A stretch of DNA of 64,000 nucleotides, from the NCBI RefSeq assembly GCF_000400505.1, contig NZ_CM001857.1, positions 1,326,731-1,390,730 of the forward strand. Reading direction: 5' to 3'. The position numbers and the translations under genes were made by a program. The notes beneath the pieces were generated by a model. It was not told where the DNA came from. It made no database searches and saw only the letters and a list, made by a program, of their open reading frames with translations. This document shows, piece after piece, positions 46,840 to 56,283 of this stretch (position 1 is its first letter; every line of letters begins with the position of its first letter). This DNA comes from Musicola paradisiaca NCPPB 2511. GTDB lineage: Bacteria > Pseudomonadota > Gammaproteobacteria > Enterobacterales > Enterobacteriaceae.

Positions 46840-48297
46840 TTAACGGAATGGCGGTTCGTTGAAGGTGCGCAGTTTACGAGAGTGGAGATGTTCAGCTTCG
46901 GCACGCAACAGATCCACCGCGCAGATGCCGATTTGCAGATGCTCGGAAATCGCGCCTTCGTAGAAACGGTTGGCTTGCCCCGGTAGTTTGATTTCACCGT
47001 GCAACGGTTTGTCGGACACGCACAGCAGCGTTCCATAGGGGACGCGAAAGCGATAACCCTGCGCGGCGATAGTGGCGCTTTCCATATCCACGGCGACCGC
47101 ACGACTCAGATTAAAGCGCAGCGCCGATGCGGAGTAGCGCAACTCCCAATTGCGATCATCCGTGGTGACGACGGTACCGGTACGAAGACGCTGTTTCACC
47201 TCTTCCCCCGGCATGCCGCTGACTTTTTTGGTGGCGTCATACAATGCTCGCTGCACTTCGGCAATGCTGGGGATCGGAATGTCCGGCGGCAGCACCGTAT
47301 CCAGCACATGATCGTCGCGCAGATAGGCATGCGCCAGCACGTAATCGCCGATGGACTGACTTTCCCGCAGCCCGCCGCAGTGGCCGATCATCAGCCAGGC
47401 GTGTGGACGCAATACGGCCAGGTGATCGCAAATCGTCTTGGCATTCGATGGCCCGACGCCGATATTGACCAGCGTGATGCCCCGTCCCTCGCGAGAAATA
47501 AGGTGGTAGGCCGGCATTTGATGATTTTTCCATGCCAGGTCGGACACGGCGCGTTCGGGAAAGGCGGTATCCGCCGTGACGATCGTACCGCCCGCGCACG
47601 CCAGCGCTTCATACGGGCTGGCGGGGTCGACAATCTGGTCACAGGCCCAGCGAACGAATTCATCCACGTAGCGGGTGTAATTGGTAAAGAGTACGAACGG
47701 TTGAAAGTGTTCGGCCTGAGTGCCGGTGTAGTGGCGCAGCCGCGCCAGCGAAAAGTCAGTCCGCAATGCATCAAAATGGGACAACGGATAATGCTCGCTA
47801 TCCGGCAACAAGCCGTCGGCGGTTTCATCGCCGATCAGCGACAGTTCGGTGGTGGGGAAATGCTGTGCCAGTCCGACGCTCATGGTGCGGTTCAACCCGA
47901 GATTAGCCCCGTCGATCACGTAGGGATAAGGGATTTCCTTATCGGAAGGAACCACTTCGATAACCGCCGAATATTCACTCTCCAGAATCGCCAATTGTTC
48001 GGCCAGATAGGCTCGGAACAACGCCGGACGAGTGATGGTCGTGCTGTAACTGCCGCCGTGGGTCAGTCTGCCGTAGGCCCGGGTCTTGTTATGTTTCTGG
48101 GATTGTCCATCCCAACTGATGCGCAATTCCGGGTAGACGAACAGCCCTTTGGCGCGGGCGGCTTCATCCGGCAACGAGCCGTCGGTGATAAAGGCGCTGA
48201 TGGCGGCGCGCAGCGCGGTGACGGCATTGTCATAGAGCGCTTCCAGTTTATCGATCGCCTGGCTGGCGGAAAGACCGGCTCCGGGTACGTAACTCAT
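46840..48297 (-). CDS. amn: AMP nucleosidase
   Basis: A 485-aa protein. The N-terminal ~170 residues form the Amn-specific regulatory domain (RPALFRAYLAEQLAILESEY..., IPYPYVIDGANL). The C-terminal part is a purine-nucleoside-phosphorylase-fold catalytic domain (VNIGVGPSNAKTICDHLAVLRPHAWLMIGHCGGLR, VAVDMESATIAAQGYRF). It hydrolyses AMP to adenine and ribose-5-phosphate. The length matches E. coli Amn (484 aa). It is divergent from the M20D gene across a ~320-bp regulatory gap. Confidence 0.96.
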   Translation of the reverse strand: MSYVPGAGLSASQAIDKLEALYDNAVTALRAAISAFITDGSLPDEAARAKGLFVYPELRISWDGQSQKHNKTRAYGRLTHGGSYSTTITRPALFRAYLAEQLAILESEYSAVIEVVPSDKEIPYPYVIDGANLGLNRTMSVGLAQHFPTTELSLIGDETADGLLPDSEHYPLSHFDALRTDFSLARLRHYTGTQAEHFQPFVLFTNYTRYVDEFVRWACDQIVDPASPYEALACAGGTIVTADTAFPERAVSDLAWKNHQMPAYHLISREGRGITLVNIGVGPSNAKTICDHLAVLRPHAWLMIGHCGGLRESQSIGDYVLAHAYLRDDHVLDTVLPPDIPIPSIAEVQRALYDATKKVSGMPGEEVKQRLRTGTVVTTDDRNWELRYSASALRFNLSRAVAVDMESATIAAQGYRFRVPYGTLLCVSDKPLHGEIKLPGQANRFYEGAISEHLQIGICAVDLLRAEAEHLHSRKLRTFNEPPFR

Positions 48298-48621
48298 CTT
48301 TTCTCCTTGGTGGGGTTTCGACGGGACTCAGCCTAATGCAGTAGTGTGACACAGGGGCGATGCAGGGACGATAAGAAACATGATTTATCCGACGATACCG
48401 CAACGTATGGGCCTGACGGGTCTCCGCCAATTGGGATGAGTAAGCATTATCGTTCTGCTCTCGCGCCATGCTCATCCATTCAGCAGGCGGATCCGGTTAT
48501 GAGTTATGCAGAGCGGTGATTTCACTCTGTTTGGCCGGTGACGTAGAGTAAGTTATCGATAAAACGGTGTGCGTGTGGTGTATGTTCTTGCCGGCTCGCA
48601 TAACGAAGGGGTAGGACGATT
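48298..48621. other. Divergent intergenic region (amn / M20D amidohydrolase)
   Basis: A 324-bp region that should carry promoters for both genes. An AACGAAGGGG ribosome-binding site precedes the amidohydrolase ATG. Nothing else is recognisable. Confidence 0.4.
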
Positions 48622-49782
48622 ATGAGCATTCCTCCGGCGTTGCTGGAACAGGCCGTCAGGTGGCGGCGTCAACTGCATTCCTGTCCTGAACTCGGCTATC
48701 AGGAACATCAAACATCACGCATGGTGGCGGAATTACTGACGAGCTTCGGTTTACAGGTGCATACCGGGTTAGCGGGTACTGGCGTCGTTGGCACGCTGAA
48801 AAATGGCGACGGGCCAGCCATAGGGTTGCGTGCGGATATGGACGCCCTGCCCGTGACGGAACGGGGGCATTGCGAACATAAATCCCTGCATGATGGCGTG
48901 ATGCATGCCTGCGGACACGATGGTCATACCGCCATTCTGCTGGCAACCGCGCGTCATCTTGGTCAACAGCCTCATTTCAACGGTACGGTGCATTTCGTTT
49001 TTCAACCCGCTGAAGAAAATCTGGGCGGCGCCCGTCGGATGGTGGAAGACGGGTTATTCCAGCATTTCCCGATGGAAAGTATCTACGCGCTGCATAACTG
49101 GCCGGGGCTGCCCGCCGGGCATGTCGGCGTGAGCGAAGGGGCGATAATGGCGTCGCTGGATTCTTTTGAAATCGAGCTGACCGGGAAGAGTTGTCATGCC
49201 GCTATGCCGGAAAGCGGCGCGGATCCTATCGTCGCCGCATCGCAACTGGTGCTGTCGCTGCAAACCATTACCTCCCGATGTTTGTCGCCGCAATCCTCGG
49301 CGGTGGTCAGCGTGACGCAGATTATCGGCGGTGAAGCTATCAATGTTATTCCTGAAAAAGTGATCTTGCGCGGTACGCTCCGATGCCTGCAGGCCGACGT
49401 GCGGGAGCGGGTAAAAACCCTGATCGATCAGTTCGTCGCTCAGTTGCCGGTGGTGTTTGGCGTCAGGGGGGAAATCCGCTATTTCCCCGGTTATCCGGTC
49501 ACGATGAATACCCCATCCGCCGCACTGGCCGTCAGTGATGTCGCCCGGGCGCTTCTGGGCGATGATCGCGTACATTGGCAGGTTAAACCTTCAATGGCAT
49601 CGGAGGATTTTGCCTGCATGCTGGAGCATTGTCCTGGCGCCTATTTCTGGTTGGGGGCTGATGGTCTGGCGCCTTCCCGTCCTTTGCATAACGCATTCTA
49701 TGATTTCAATGATGAACTGCTCGAAACAGGCGTTCAGTTATGGAGTGCATTGGTGGCGCGTTTGTTGCCCATTTCACTGTAA
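48622..49782 (+). CDS. M20D-family amidohydrolase (hippurate / N-acyl-amino acid hydrolase type)
   Basis: A 386-aa M20D metallo-amidohydrolase. Metal ligands are seen as HACGHDGHTA, the catalytic Glu pair in FVFQPAEENLGGARRM, and a further His in ALHNWPGLPAGHVG; the C-terminal ligand lies in KPSMASEDFA. Members cleave N-acyl amino acids such as hippurate, N-acetyl amino acids or IAA conjugates; the IAA-amino-acid type would be relevant to a plant pathogen, but the substrate cannot be decided from sequence. It is a single-gene unit. Confidence 0.88.
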   Translation: MSIPPALLEQAVRWRRQLHSCPELGYQEHQTSRMVAELLTSFGLQVHTGLAGTGVVGTLKNGDGPAIGLRADMDALPVTERGHCEHKSLHDGVMHACGHDGHTAILLATARHLGQQPHFNGTVHFVFQPAEENLGGARRMVEDGLFQHFPMESIYALHNWPGLPAGHVGVSEGAIMASLDSFEIELTGKSCHAAMPESGADPIVAASQLVLSLQTITSRCLSPQSSAVVSVTQIIGGEAINVIPEKVILRGTLRCLQADVRERVKTLIDQFVAQLPVVFGVRGEIRYFPGYPVTMNTPSAALAVSDVARALLGDDRVHWQVKPSMASEDFACMLEHCPGAYFWLGADGLAPSRPLHNAFYDFNDELLETGVQLWSALVARLLPISL

Positions 49783-50031
49783 CCCGCTGTTTACGTTTAG
49801 TCAGATATTGGTGAATGTCGCAAAACGGAGAGATAGTTGAGTCGAGGTGTTTAGCACAAGCTATATTGCCATCCGTACAGAGTTACGTGTTTGGGATGAT
49901 CGGTATTCTGATGCGCGGTTGAAATCGCGGTGATGAGATTGCATCGGGCATCAGCAATATCGATGATGCAACGGGAAGAAACGGATGCGCAGTAATGCGT
50001 TGATTGGATAACGGAGCAGGAAGGAAGCACC

Positions 50032-50964
50032 ATGAAAAGGATCTGGTTGAGCGCCTTGAGTGTGGGCATGGTGACGCTGTCATCTTATGCGGATGTTCCG
50101 CCGCCTTATAAGGTGGTGGATGGGAAGGTGGCGTTGCAGATTTCGGTGAATGTGCCCGCGCTGGTGTTGCCGGGGGCAACGCCGGAGAATTTCCGGGTGT
50201 TGCAGAAGAGTCGGGGCATGATCCTGGCTGCGTCGGGCAACAATTTTTACTGCAACCAGCGGCAACTGCCCGCCGGTTTTAATGCGGAAAGCGCCAGGAT
50301 CCGCGGTGAGTTCTTCCTGGTGTCGAATGTCGGTTCCTACCTCAGTTGCGAACGCATGAATCACGATATTGACGCCGATACCTTTCAGGCGCTGGATTTC
50401 CCCTTCTTCCGCGATCGCACCCATGTCTGGCTGCCGGACGGCGAGAAGCTGGAGGGCGTGGACGCCGAGAGTTTCAAATCGATAGGTCGTAGTCAGGCGT
50501 TCGACAAGAAAAATTACTATTACGCTGAGCGGGAAATCACCGTGACTCCCTACAGCAAGAAAGTCGCTGCGTTCGGCAATTGCTTCGGCTGGGCGTCGGT
50601 TGACGGCGTGGCGTTCTTTCGCGGGGAGTCGCGCAAGGATGTGGATGTCGCCAGCTTTCGTTGCCTGACGTTCAACGCGGCACTGGATAAACAGAAATTC
50701 TATGTGTTCGATCGTGTTTATCCCGGCTTACCGGCAGGGGTGAACGTTGACGATATCAAGGTTGTCCGTGGCACGGACAAACTGGTGACGGACGGCAAGC
50801 GCGTCTGGTTTCTGGGCGTGGAGCCGGTGCTGTTGTCAGGCCTGAAGTCTGACGATGTTAAACTGAAGCCGGAGCTTAATGGCTATACCATCAGTGATGG
50901 AACAACCCGCTGGCAATGCGGTAAGGTCAAAATCGGCGACAATCCACTGTGCAGCAAAGGGTGA
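50032..50964 (+). CDS. Exported DKNYY-repeat protein, function unknown
   Basis: A 310-aa protein with a signal peptide (MKRIWLSALSVGMVTLSSYADVP). It contains several DKNYY-type repeats in which a residue triad like FDKKNYYYAERE or LDKQKFYVFDRV precedes D-x-x-SF modules (DADTFQALDFPFFRDRTHVWLPDG, DAESFKSIG, DVASFRCLTF). The role of these periplasmic or surface repeat proteins is unknown. Several Cys residues may form disulfides. AGGAAG lies 7 bp upstream of the ATG. It is monocistronic and followed by a GC hairpin. Confidence 0.85.
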   Translation: MKRIWLSALSVGMVTLSSYADVPPPYKVVDGKVALQISVNVPALVLPGATPENFRVLQKSRGMILAASGNNFYCNQRQLPAGFNAESARIRGEFFLVSNVGSYLSCERMNHDIDADTFQALDFPFFRDRTHVWLPDGEKLEGVDAESFKSIGRSQAFDKKNYYYAEREITVTPYSKKVAAFGNCFGWASVDGVAFFRGESRKDVDVASFRCLTFNAALDKQKFYVFDRVYPGLPAGVNVDDIKVVRGTDKLVTDGKRVWFLGVEPVLLSGLKSDDVKLKPELNGYTISDGTTRWQCGKVKIGDNPLCSKG

Positions 50965-51020
50965 GATTGGGCCGCCGTTCCCATTAGCGTAATCCTATCG
51001 CTGACGGCAACAAATAGATT

Positions 51021-51052
51021 AAGGGGGGGAGGCGCTAACGGGCCTCCCCCTT
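51021..51052 (+). terminator. Hairpin between the DKNYY gene and dat
   Basis: AAGGGGG-AGGC pairs with GCCTCCCCCTT, an 11-bp GC-rich stem between convergent genes. On the plus strand the stem ends CTT without a T run; on the minus strand it is followed by AATCTATTTG. Weak in both directions. Confidence 0.5.
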
Positions 51053-51119
51053 GCATTATCTATCCGATGGATAGGTGTGGCGATTTTAGATAAACGATGG
51101 AAAGAAAACGGTATGTCGT

Positions 51120-51979
51120 TTATCCAGCCGTTTGAGCCTGCACCATGCCGACGTAGATCTCACGCAATTGACGCGCCAACGGGCCGGGACGCCCATCGCC
51201 GATCGTGACGCCGTCAATCTCTACAACTGGCCAGACAAAGGTGGTGGCGGAGCTGATAAAGGCTTCTTTGGCGTGGCGGGCTTCTTCTGGTGTAAAGGCG
51301 CGTTCTTCAATCACCAGGTTGTGCTGCGCCGCCAGTTTCAGCAGGCCGGCACGGGTGATGCCGTGCAGGATGTCGTTGCTGAGCGGACGGGTAATGACGT
51401 GGTTGTTGGCGTCGACAATGTAGCAGTTGCTGGAGCTGCCTTCCGTCACCAGGCCATTTTCAACCAGCCAGGCGTCGTCGGCGCCTTTTTCGTGCGCCCA
51501 TTCCTTCGCCATGCAGGCCATCAGCAGGCTGACGGTTTTGATATCCCGTCGGTGCCAACGCAGATCCGGGCAGGTAATGACCTTGATACCTTTCTCGGCG
51601 CAGGGGTGATGGATCACCGGCCGTGCCTGTGTAAACAAGATCAGCGTCGGTTCGGCGTCGGCGGGAAACGCAAAGTCGCGATCACCGGTGCTGCCCCGGC
51701 TAAGTTGCAGGTAGATGCCACCTTCCTGAAGTTGGTTTTTTCTATCAGCGCGAGGTGGATCTCTCGCAATGCTTCAATGCTGACCGGCAGACGCAGGTTC
51801 AGCTCGCGGCAGGAACGCGCCAGCCGCGCCATATGCCCGTCGTATTCCGCCAGCCGGCCGTTGACGACGGCCGTCACTTCATACACCGCATCGGCGAACA
51901 GAAAACCGCGATCGAACACGGAGACTTTGGCGGCTTCTTCAGGCAGATATTGCCCGTTAACATAAACAGTACGAGACAT
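51120..51979 (-). pseudogene. dat: D-amino acid transaminase, frameshifted
   Basis: With one base restored it encodes ~286 aa, normal for bacterial D-amino acid (D-alanine) transaminase. It starts MSRTVYVNGQYLPEEAAKVSVFDRGFLFADAVYEV. PLP-enzyme landmarks continue in the other frame: CPDLRWHRRDIKTVSLLMACMAKEWA with the PLP Lys (DIKT), and DDAWLVENGLVTEGSSSNCYIV. The frame is lost at the T run 51736-51741 (A6 on the coding strand; A7 restores IEKNQLQEGGIYLQLSRGSTGDRDFAFP). It transfers amino groups between D-amino acids and 2-oxoglutarate, giving D-glutamate. Its ATG overlaps the stop of the dgcA-like gene (ATGA). Confidence 0.88.
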
Positions 51980-52995
51980 CACGCTACTCCTGTTAAACAT
52001 GTGCGGGACTGACCCTGGCCCCATAAGCCGTTTTCCGGCAGGTACAATTGGCTATCGCGCCATTCGAGCCCACCGACGCGATCGTCCTGCAATAGCAATG
52101 GGCCGTCGAGGTCGACCACGTCAGCGCCTTGGGCCACCAGCGTGGCAGGCGCCATCGACAGCGAGGTGCTGACCATGCATCCCACCATGATTTTCAACCC
52201 CTGGGCGTGTGCGGCATGGCGCAAATGCAGGGCTTCGGTTAGCCCGCCGCTTTTATCCAGCTTGATGTTGATCATGTCATAGCGTGCGGCAAGCCCAGCC
52301 AGTGATCGGCGATCATGGCAGGATTCATCCGCACAGATGGGAATCGGACGCGGCAACGACGCCAGCGCCGCATCTTCGCGGGCGGGTAGCGGCTGTTCAA
52401 TCATGGCGACGCCCAGCCGCAGCAGTTCCGGTACCAGTCTCTGATAAAGTGCGGCGTCCCAACCTTCGTTGGCGTCGACGATCAACCGCGATTCAGGCGC
52501 CCAGCGGCGTACAGCGGCTACGCGATCGATATCCTGTTCGTCCGCCAGCTTGAGTTTGAGCAATGGGCGGTAAGCATTGCGTTGTGCGGATTGCGCCATA
52601 CGCTCCGGGGTGTCCAGCGACAGCGTATAAGCGCTGACGAGCGGCGTCGGGCGCGGTAATCCGGCCAACTGCCACACCGGTTTGCCCTGCTGCCGACTGG
52701 CCAAATCCCAGTAGGCGCAGTCCAGCGCATTGCGTGCGGCGCCCGGGGGCAGCGCGTCCTGCAAAGTTTCTCGCGTCATCCCTTGTCGTATCGCGTCGGC
52801 TACGCTGTGCAATTGAGCTTCAACATTGCTGATGTTTTCGCCATACCGGGCATAGGGAACGCTTTCGCCATGTCCGACGTGATTGCCGTCGCTCAGGGTG
52901 ACTTTAATCACCTCCGCATGGGTTTTGCTGCCGCGCGATATGGTGAACGTTTCCCGCAGGGCCCAACTTTCGTGGGTGAAAATCAGTTCCGCCAT
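51979..52995 (-). CDS. dgcA: Enolase-superfamily epimerase (DgcA-like N-acetyl-D-glutamate racemase or dipeptide epimerase)
   Basis: A 338-aa muconate-lactonizing-enzyme-type enolase-superfamily protein starting MAELIFTHESWALRETFTISRG. The KxK motif (LLKLKLADE, second barrel strand), metal ligands LIVDANEGWD, MIEQPLP and CADESCHD, and the opposing Lys (INIKLDKSGG) are intact. Family options are L-Ala-D/L-Glu epimerase (YcjG) or DgcA, which racemises N-acetyl-D-glutamate. Because it lies 10 bp after a DUF1611/DgcN gene and overlaps a D-amino acid transaminase gene, DgcA is favoured. Confidence 0.82.
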   Translation of the reverse strand: MAELIFTHESWALRETFTISRGSKTHAEVIKVTLSDGNHVGHGESVPYARYGENISNVEAQLHSVADAIRQGMTRETLQDALPPGAARNALDCAYWDLASRQQGKPVWQLAGLPRPTPLVSAYTLSLDTPERMAQSAQRNAYRPLLKLKLADEQDIDRVAAVRRWAPESRLIVDANEGWDAALYQRLVPELLRLGVAMIEQPLPAREDAALASLPRPIPICADESCHDRRSLAGLAARYDMINIKLDKSGGLTEALHLRHAAHAQGLKIMVGCMVSTSLSMAPATLVAQGADVVDLDGPLLLQDDRVGGLEWRDSQLYLPENGLWGQGQSRTCLTGVA

Positions 52996-53005
52996 GCCGA
53001 ATTCC

Positions 53006-53998
53006 TCAGAGTTGGTCGACGATGCGCCCAACGCCCTGACGGAACGGATCCACCACGGGTAGGCCAAGTTGTTGTTCCAGTTTCGTCATATAAGACAGCG
53101 CATCGGCTTCAATCAGATGAGCGCTATTGATGGATACGCCGACGAAACGAGCGTGAGGGTTGGTCAGGCGCGCCATGGCCAGATTAAGGTCGATGCAGGC
53201 TTGCAGATCCGGCAGCGGATAATCGACGCCGCGCATGTGGGTGCGGGTAGGTTCGTGGCACAGCACCAGGGCGTCCGGCTGCGCGCCGTGGATGATCCCG
53301 GTGGTGACGCCGGCGAACGACGGGTGGAACAGCGAACCCTGGCCTTCAATCACGTCCCAGTGATCGGCATCGTTATCCGGTGCTAAGGTTTCCACCGCGC
53401 CGGCGATGAAATCGGAAACCACGGCATCGATACTGACGCCCGCGCCGGAGATCAGGATCCCGGTCTGACCGGTGGCGCGGAATGTGGCTTTTCGGTTACG
53501 CGACAGCAGTTCTTTTTCAATTGCCAGCGCGGTGTACATTTTGCCGCAGGAACAGTCGGTGCCGACCGGCAACAGGCGTTTGCCGCTACGTTTACGTCCG
53601 CTGGCTACCGGATAGGTTTGCGTTGGATGGCGCACATCGAACAGCGAACGCCCCAGGCGGGCTGCCAGCTCGCTCAGTTCCGGCACGTCGGCCAGTTTAT
53701 TGTGCAGGCCTGCCGCCAAATCCATGCCGCATTCCAGCGCTTGGCGCAGAACGGCGATCCAGGCTTCGGAGATGATGCCGCCGCGGTTGGCGACGCCGAT
53801 GACCAATGTTTGCGCGCCGGCGGCGCGGGCGGCGGGGATGTCCAAATCCGGCAAATCGCAATCGGCATGGCAACCTGGCATACGGTATTGACCGACGCAA
53901 TATTCCGGATGCCATTGTTTAATACCAATTGCCACCTTGGCGGCCAGTTGGTCATGAGCGTCACCTAAAAACAACAAATAAGGTTTTTTAATATTCAT
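53006..53998 (-). CDS. dgcN: DUF1611 family protein, DgcN-like D-glutamate N-acetyltransferase
   Basis: A 330-aa protein of the DUF1611 family from the ATG at 53998 (GGAGA 6 bp upstream). Recognisable segments are PYLLFLGDAHDQLAAKVAIG, VIGVANRGGIISEAW, a P-loop-like VGTDCSCGKMYTALAIEKEL (residues ~148-167) and VIEGQGSLFHPSFAGVT. As I recall, the family member DgcN acetylates D-glutamate in a DgcN-DgcA pathway that ends in N-acetyl-L-glutamate. Here it is the first gene of a three-gene operon with the DgcA-like epimerase and the transaminase. Confidence 0.8.
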   Translation of the reverse strand: MNIKKPYLLFLGDAHDQLAAKVAIGIKQWHPEYCVGQYRMPGCHADCDLPDLDIPAARAAGAQTLVIGVANRGGIISEAWIAVLRQALECGMDLAAGLHNKLADVPELSELAARLGRSLFDVRHPTQTYPVASGRKRSGKRLLPVGTDCSCGKMYTALAIEKELLSRNRKATFRATGQTGILISGAGVSIDAVVSDFIAGAVETLAPDNDADHWDVIEGQGSLFHPSFAGVTTGIIHGAQPDALVLCHEPTRTHMRGVDYPLPDLQACIDLNLAMARLTNPHARFVGVSINSAHLIEADALSYMTKLEQQLGLPVVDPFRQGVGRIVDQL

Positions 53999-54698
53999 TA
54001 CATTCTCCATTCCTGAAATAAAACTCAAGACAATAGGCCGCCGTATCGCTAATTATGCGACGATGAAATAACAGGGTTGATGGCGAACAATAAAATCAGA
54101 TCGTCATCACAGTGGAATCACACTGAATTGTGTTGTGTTTGATATTACCAAGCAGTGTTATGTTGTCAATATTAGTAAAAAATAAGAATTTTATGCCAGT
54201 GTTTTGCCTTTTTGATGTTGTTGTATGGCGGTTTATTGATTGTGTTAGAAATAAAAAACTAAAAAAAGTTAAAAAATGAATATGTGCCGACTTTTATAAA
54301 TCATGACATGCTCTGGTAATAAAAAAGTCTTATACGTGCAGCCTTTGCATTATTTTGGTGCTATTGCACGGTGTAATAATCATGGCAGAGATAATTATTG
54401 TTAAATGTTAATGCAATAATAATAAGGCTTGATGAGTGCGTTAATAAAGCGCGCTTTTTCGATGCATCAACGAGTTTTCCGGCGGAGGGCGTATCGCATT
54501 ATGCCCTGAAAAAGGGCAAGGCCGACAGATGGACGAAATGCGAACTCGTATGTGGTGAGGTGAGGGGTTTTTAGCTATTATGCTTACAAAAGTGAGATTA
54601 TTAAGAATGAAACGGGGTTTTATTCTGATAATTTGCTCTAAAATTAGAGTTTAATTTGTTAATTAGTTGTTTTTAGAGCTGTTTTTCCGAGAGTGGAT
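53999..54698. other. AT-rich divergent regulatory region
   Basis: A ~700-bp region between the divergent dgcN operon and the dCache-GGDEF gene. It is strongly AT-rich with many A/T tracts (for example 54250-54275) and no gene. Promoters for both directions should lie here; I cannot place -35/-10 elements or operators with confidence. Confidence 0.4.
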
Positions 54699-56258
54699 AT
54701 GCCATCGAATAATCCTCCCCCTATGCATGTTAGCCGCTTTTTGCTCCTGTTCCGGCGTTTTTCGTCACCGGGCATCACCATGATGGGATTTTTAGTGATG
54801 TTGGGGCTGATATTCTGCGTCACCAGCGTCTGGAACTTCTGGACTTCTTATCTGCACCGTCTGGATGAAGCAGAAGATAATGTGATCAACTTATCATTCG
54901 CGATGTCGCGTCAGGCCGAGGATACCTTCGTCCCAGTCGAAGTCGCCATTGACGATATGCTACGGGAGTTTGCACAGACCGGAATGCTGGACTCCAGCAA
55001 AGTGCGAAGCGTTCTCGATACCCATCGGGCGGTGCTACCACAATTGGTGGGGTTTTATTTGTTTGATGAAAGAGGAAATCTGGTTTCCTCCACCGCCAAA
55101 GGGCCGCTCTATATTTATAATGCAGGACGAAGAGAATATTTTCTTTGGCTCAAAGAACATAATACGTCGGCATTATATATTAGTCGGGTCAGTACCAGTT
55201 CAACGACCGGGCGGCATATTATTCCTGTGGCGAAAAGATTGACTGGCGAAAATGGCGAATTCAAAGGTATTTTTCTGGCGACCATCGATCATAATTATTT
55301 CGGTAATTTTTATCGTTATTTTACGCTCGACTATAACAGCGTGTTATCACTGATGAATGCCGATGCCCACGCTATTTTTATCTATCCCGATCCGGCCTCC
55401 TATATTAATGACGACTTTACGACCGGCGGATTGTTTGACCAGCAACGTCAGCAACTCGCCAGCGGTAGCGGAACCTGGCGTACCACGCTGGATAATAAAG
55501 TGCGCATTGTGGGGTATGTCAGGCTTAAACGTTATCCGCTGGTGGTGGCGGCCAGTGTGGAAAAAGCTGCGGTACAACGACGCTGGCTGATGGAAAATCT
55601 CCCGGCGATGCTGCTGAATGTGTTTGTGCTGTTTCCCATACTTTTTATGGGGGCGCTGGTGCTGAAACAGATCCGGCTGACGGTCAGAAATAAGGACGTA
55701 TTGACACGTTTACACCAGGAGGAAACCGATAAAAATCGGGTTTTGCAAAAGCTGGCGTTGGTTGACCCGTTAACCAGGCTGGCGAATCGGCGTCGCTTCG
55801 ACAGCTATCTGGAGCAATCACTGGAAAAAATGCGTGACGAAGGCAAGGTGTTGTCGCTGATTATGATGGATGTGGATTTCTTCAAATATTTTAACGACAC
55901 CTATGGGCATGTACGGGGCGATCGCTGTCTGTCGCAGATCGGCAGTGTGCTGTTGGGAAGAGTCTGGCCATCCGGTGCGCTGCCGGCCCGCTATGGCGGC
56001 GAGGAGTTCGCGGTGATCCTACCCAATGTGACCGGCGAGCAGGCGGAGTTGCTGGGTGCACAGGTGGTTGAGGCGATAAGGGCATGCGCAATTCCGCATC
56101 AAGAGTCCTTGCTGCCGGATCACATTGTCACAGTGAGTGTCGGCGTTTACTCCTTTTCCAGCGCCAACCCCTGTGATGTGCAGCGTCTTAAGGATGGCGC
56201 TGATCAGGCCTTGTATCTGGCCAAGAAAAAAGGACGCAATCAGTGTGTAAGGTTGTAG
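54699..56258 (+). CDS. dCache-type sensor diguanylate cyclase (GGEEF)
   Basis: A ~519-aa inner-membrane protein (ATG at 54699 with GAGAG 5 bp upstream; GTG 54693 is an alternative). TM1 lies near residues 24-50 (ITMMGFLVMLGLIFCV); a ~270-residue periplasmic region of Cache/CHASE-like character follows (RQAEDTFVPVEVAIDDMLRE..., RREYFLWLKEHNTSALYISRV); TM2 is LPAMLLNVFVLFPILFMGAL. The C-terminal GGDEF domain has an active site RYGGEEFAVIL but no RxxD I-site. It should synthesise c-di-GMP in response to a periplasmic ligand. Confidence 0.93.
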   Translation: MPSNNPPPMHVSRFLLLFRRFSSPGITMMGFLVMLGLIFCVTSVWNFWTSYLHRLDEAEDNVINLSFAMSRQAEDTFVPVEVAIDDMLREFAQTGMLDSSKVRSVLDTHRAVLPQLVGFYLFDERGNLVSSTAKGPLYIYNAGRREYFLWLKEHNTSALYISRVSTSSTTGRHIIPVAKRLTGENGEFKGIFLATIDHNYFGNFYRYFTLDYNSVLSLMNADAHAIFIYPDPASYINDDFTTGGLFDQQRQQLASGSGTWRTTLDNKVRIVGYVRLKRYPLVVAASVEKAAVQRRWLMENLPAMLLNVFVLFPILFMGALVLKQIRLTVRNKDVLTRLHQEETDKNRVLQKLALVDPLTRLANRRRFDSYLEQSLEKMRDEGKVLSLIMMDVDFFKYFNDTYGHVRGDRCLSQIGSVLLGRVWPSGALPARYGGEEFAVILPNVTGEQAELLGAQVVEAIRACAIPHQESLLPDHIVTVSVGVYSFSSANPCDVQRLKDGADQALYLAKKKGRNQCVRL

Positions 56259-56283
56259 TCTGCGCGGCGCCGAACGACGGCCG

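Noticed and set aside
46999-48336. 445-codon open frame antisense to amn
   Set aside because: Shadow of AMP nucleosidase, which has full family length and motifs on the minus strand.
51736-51741. Programmed ribosomal frameshifting or transcriptional slippage in dat at the A6 run
   Set aside because: No stimulatory structure is evident, six genes in the window show the same kind of homopolymer indel, and Dat proteins are normally encoded in one frame. Sequencing error is simpler.
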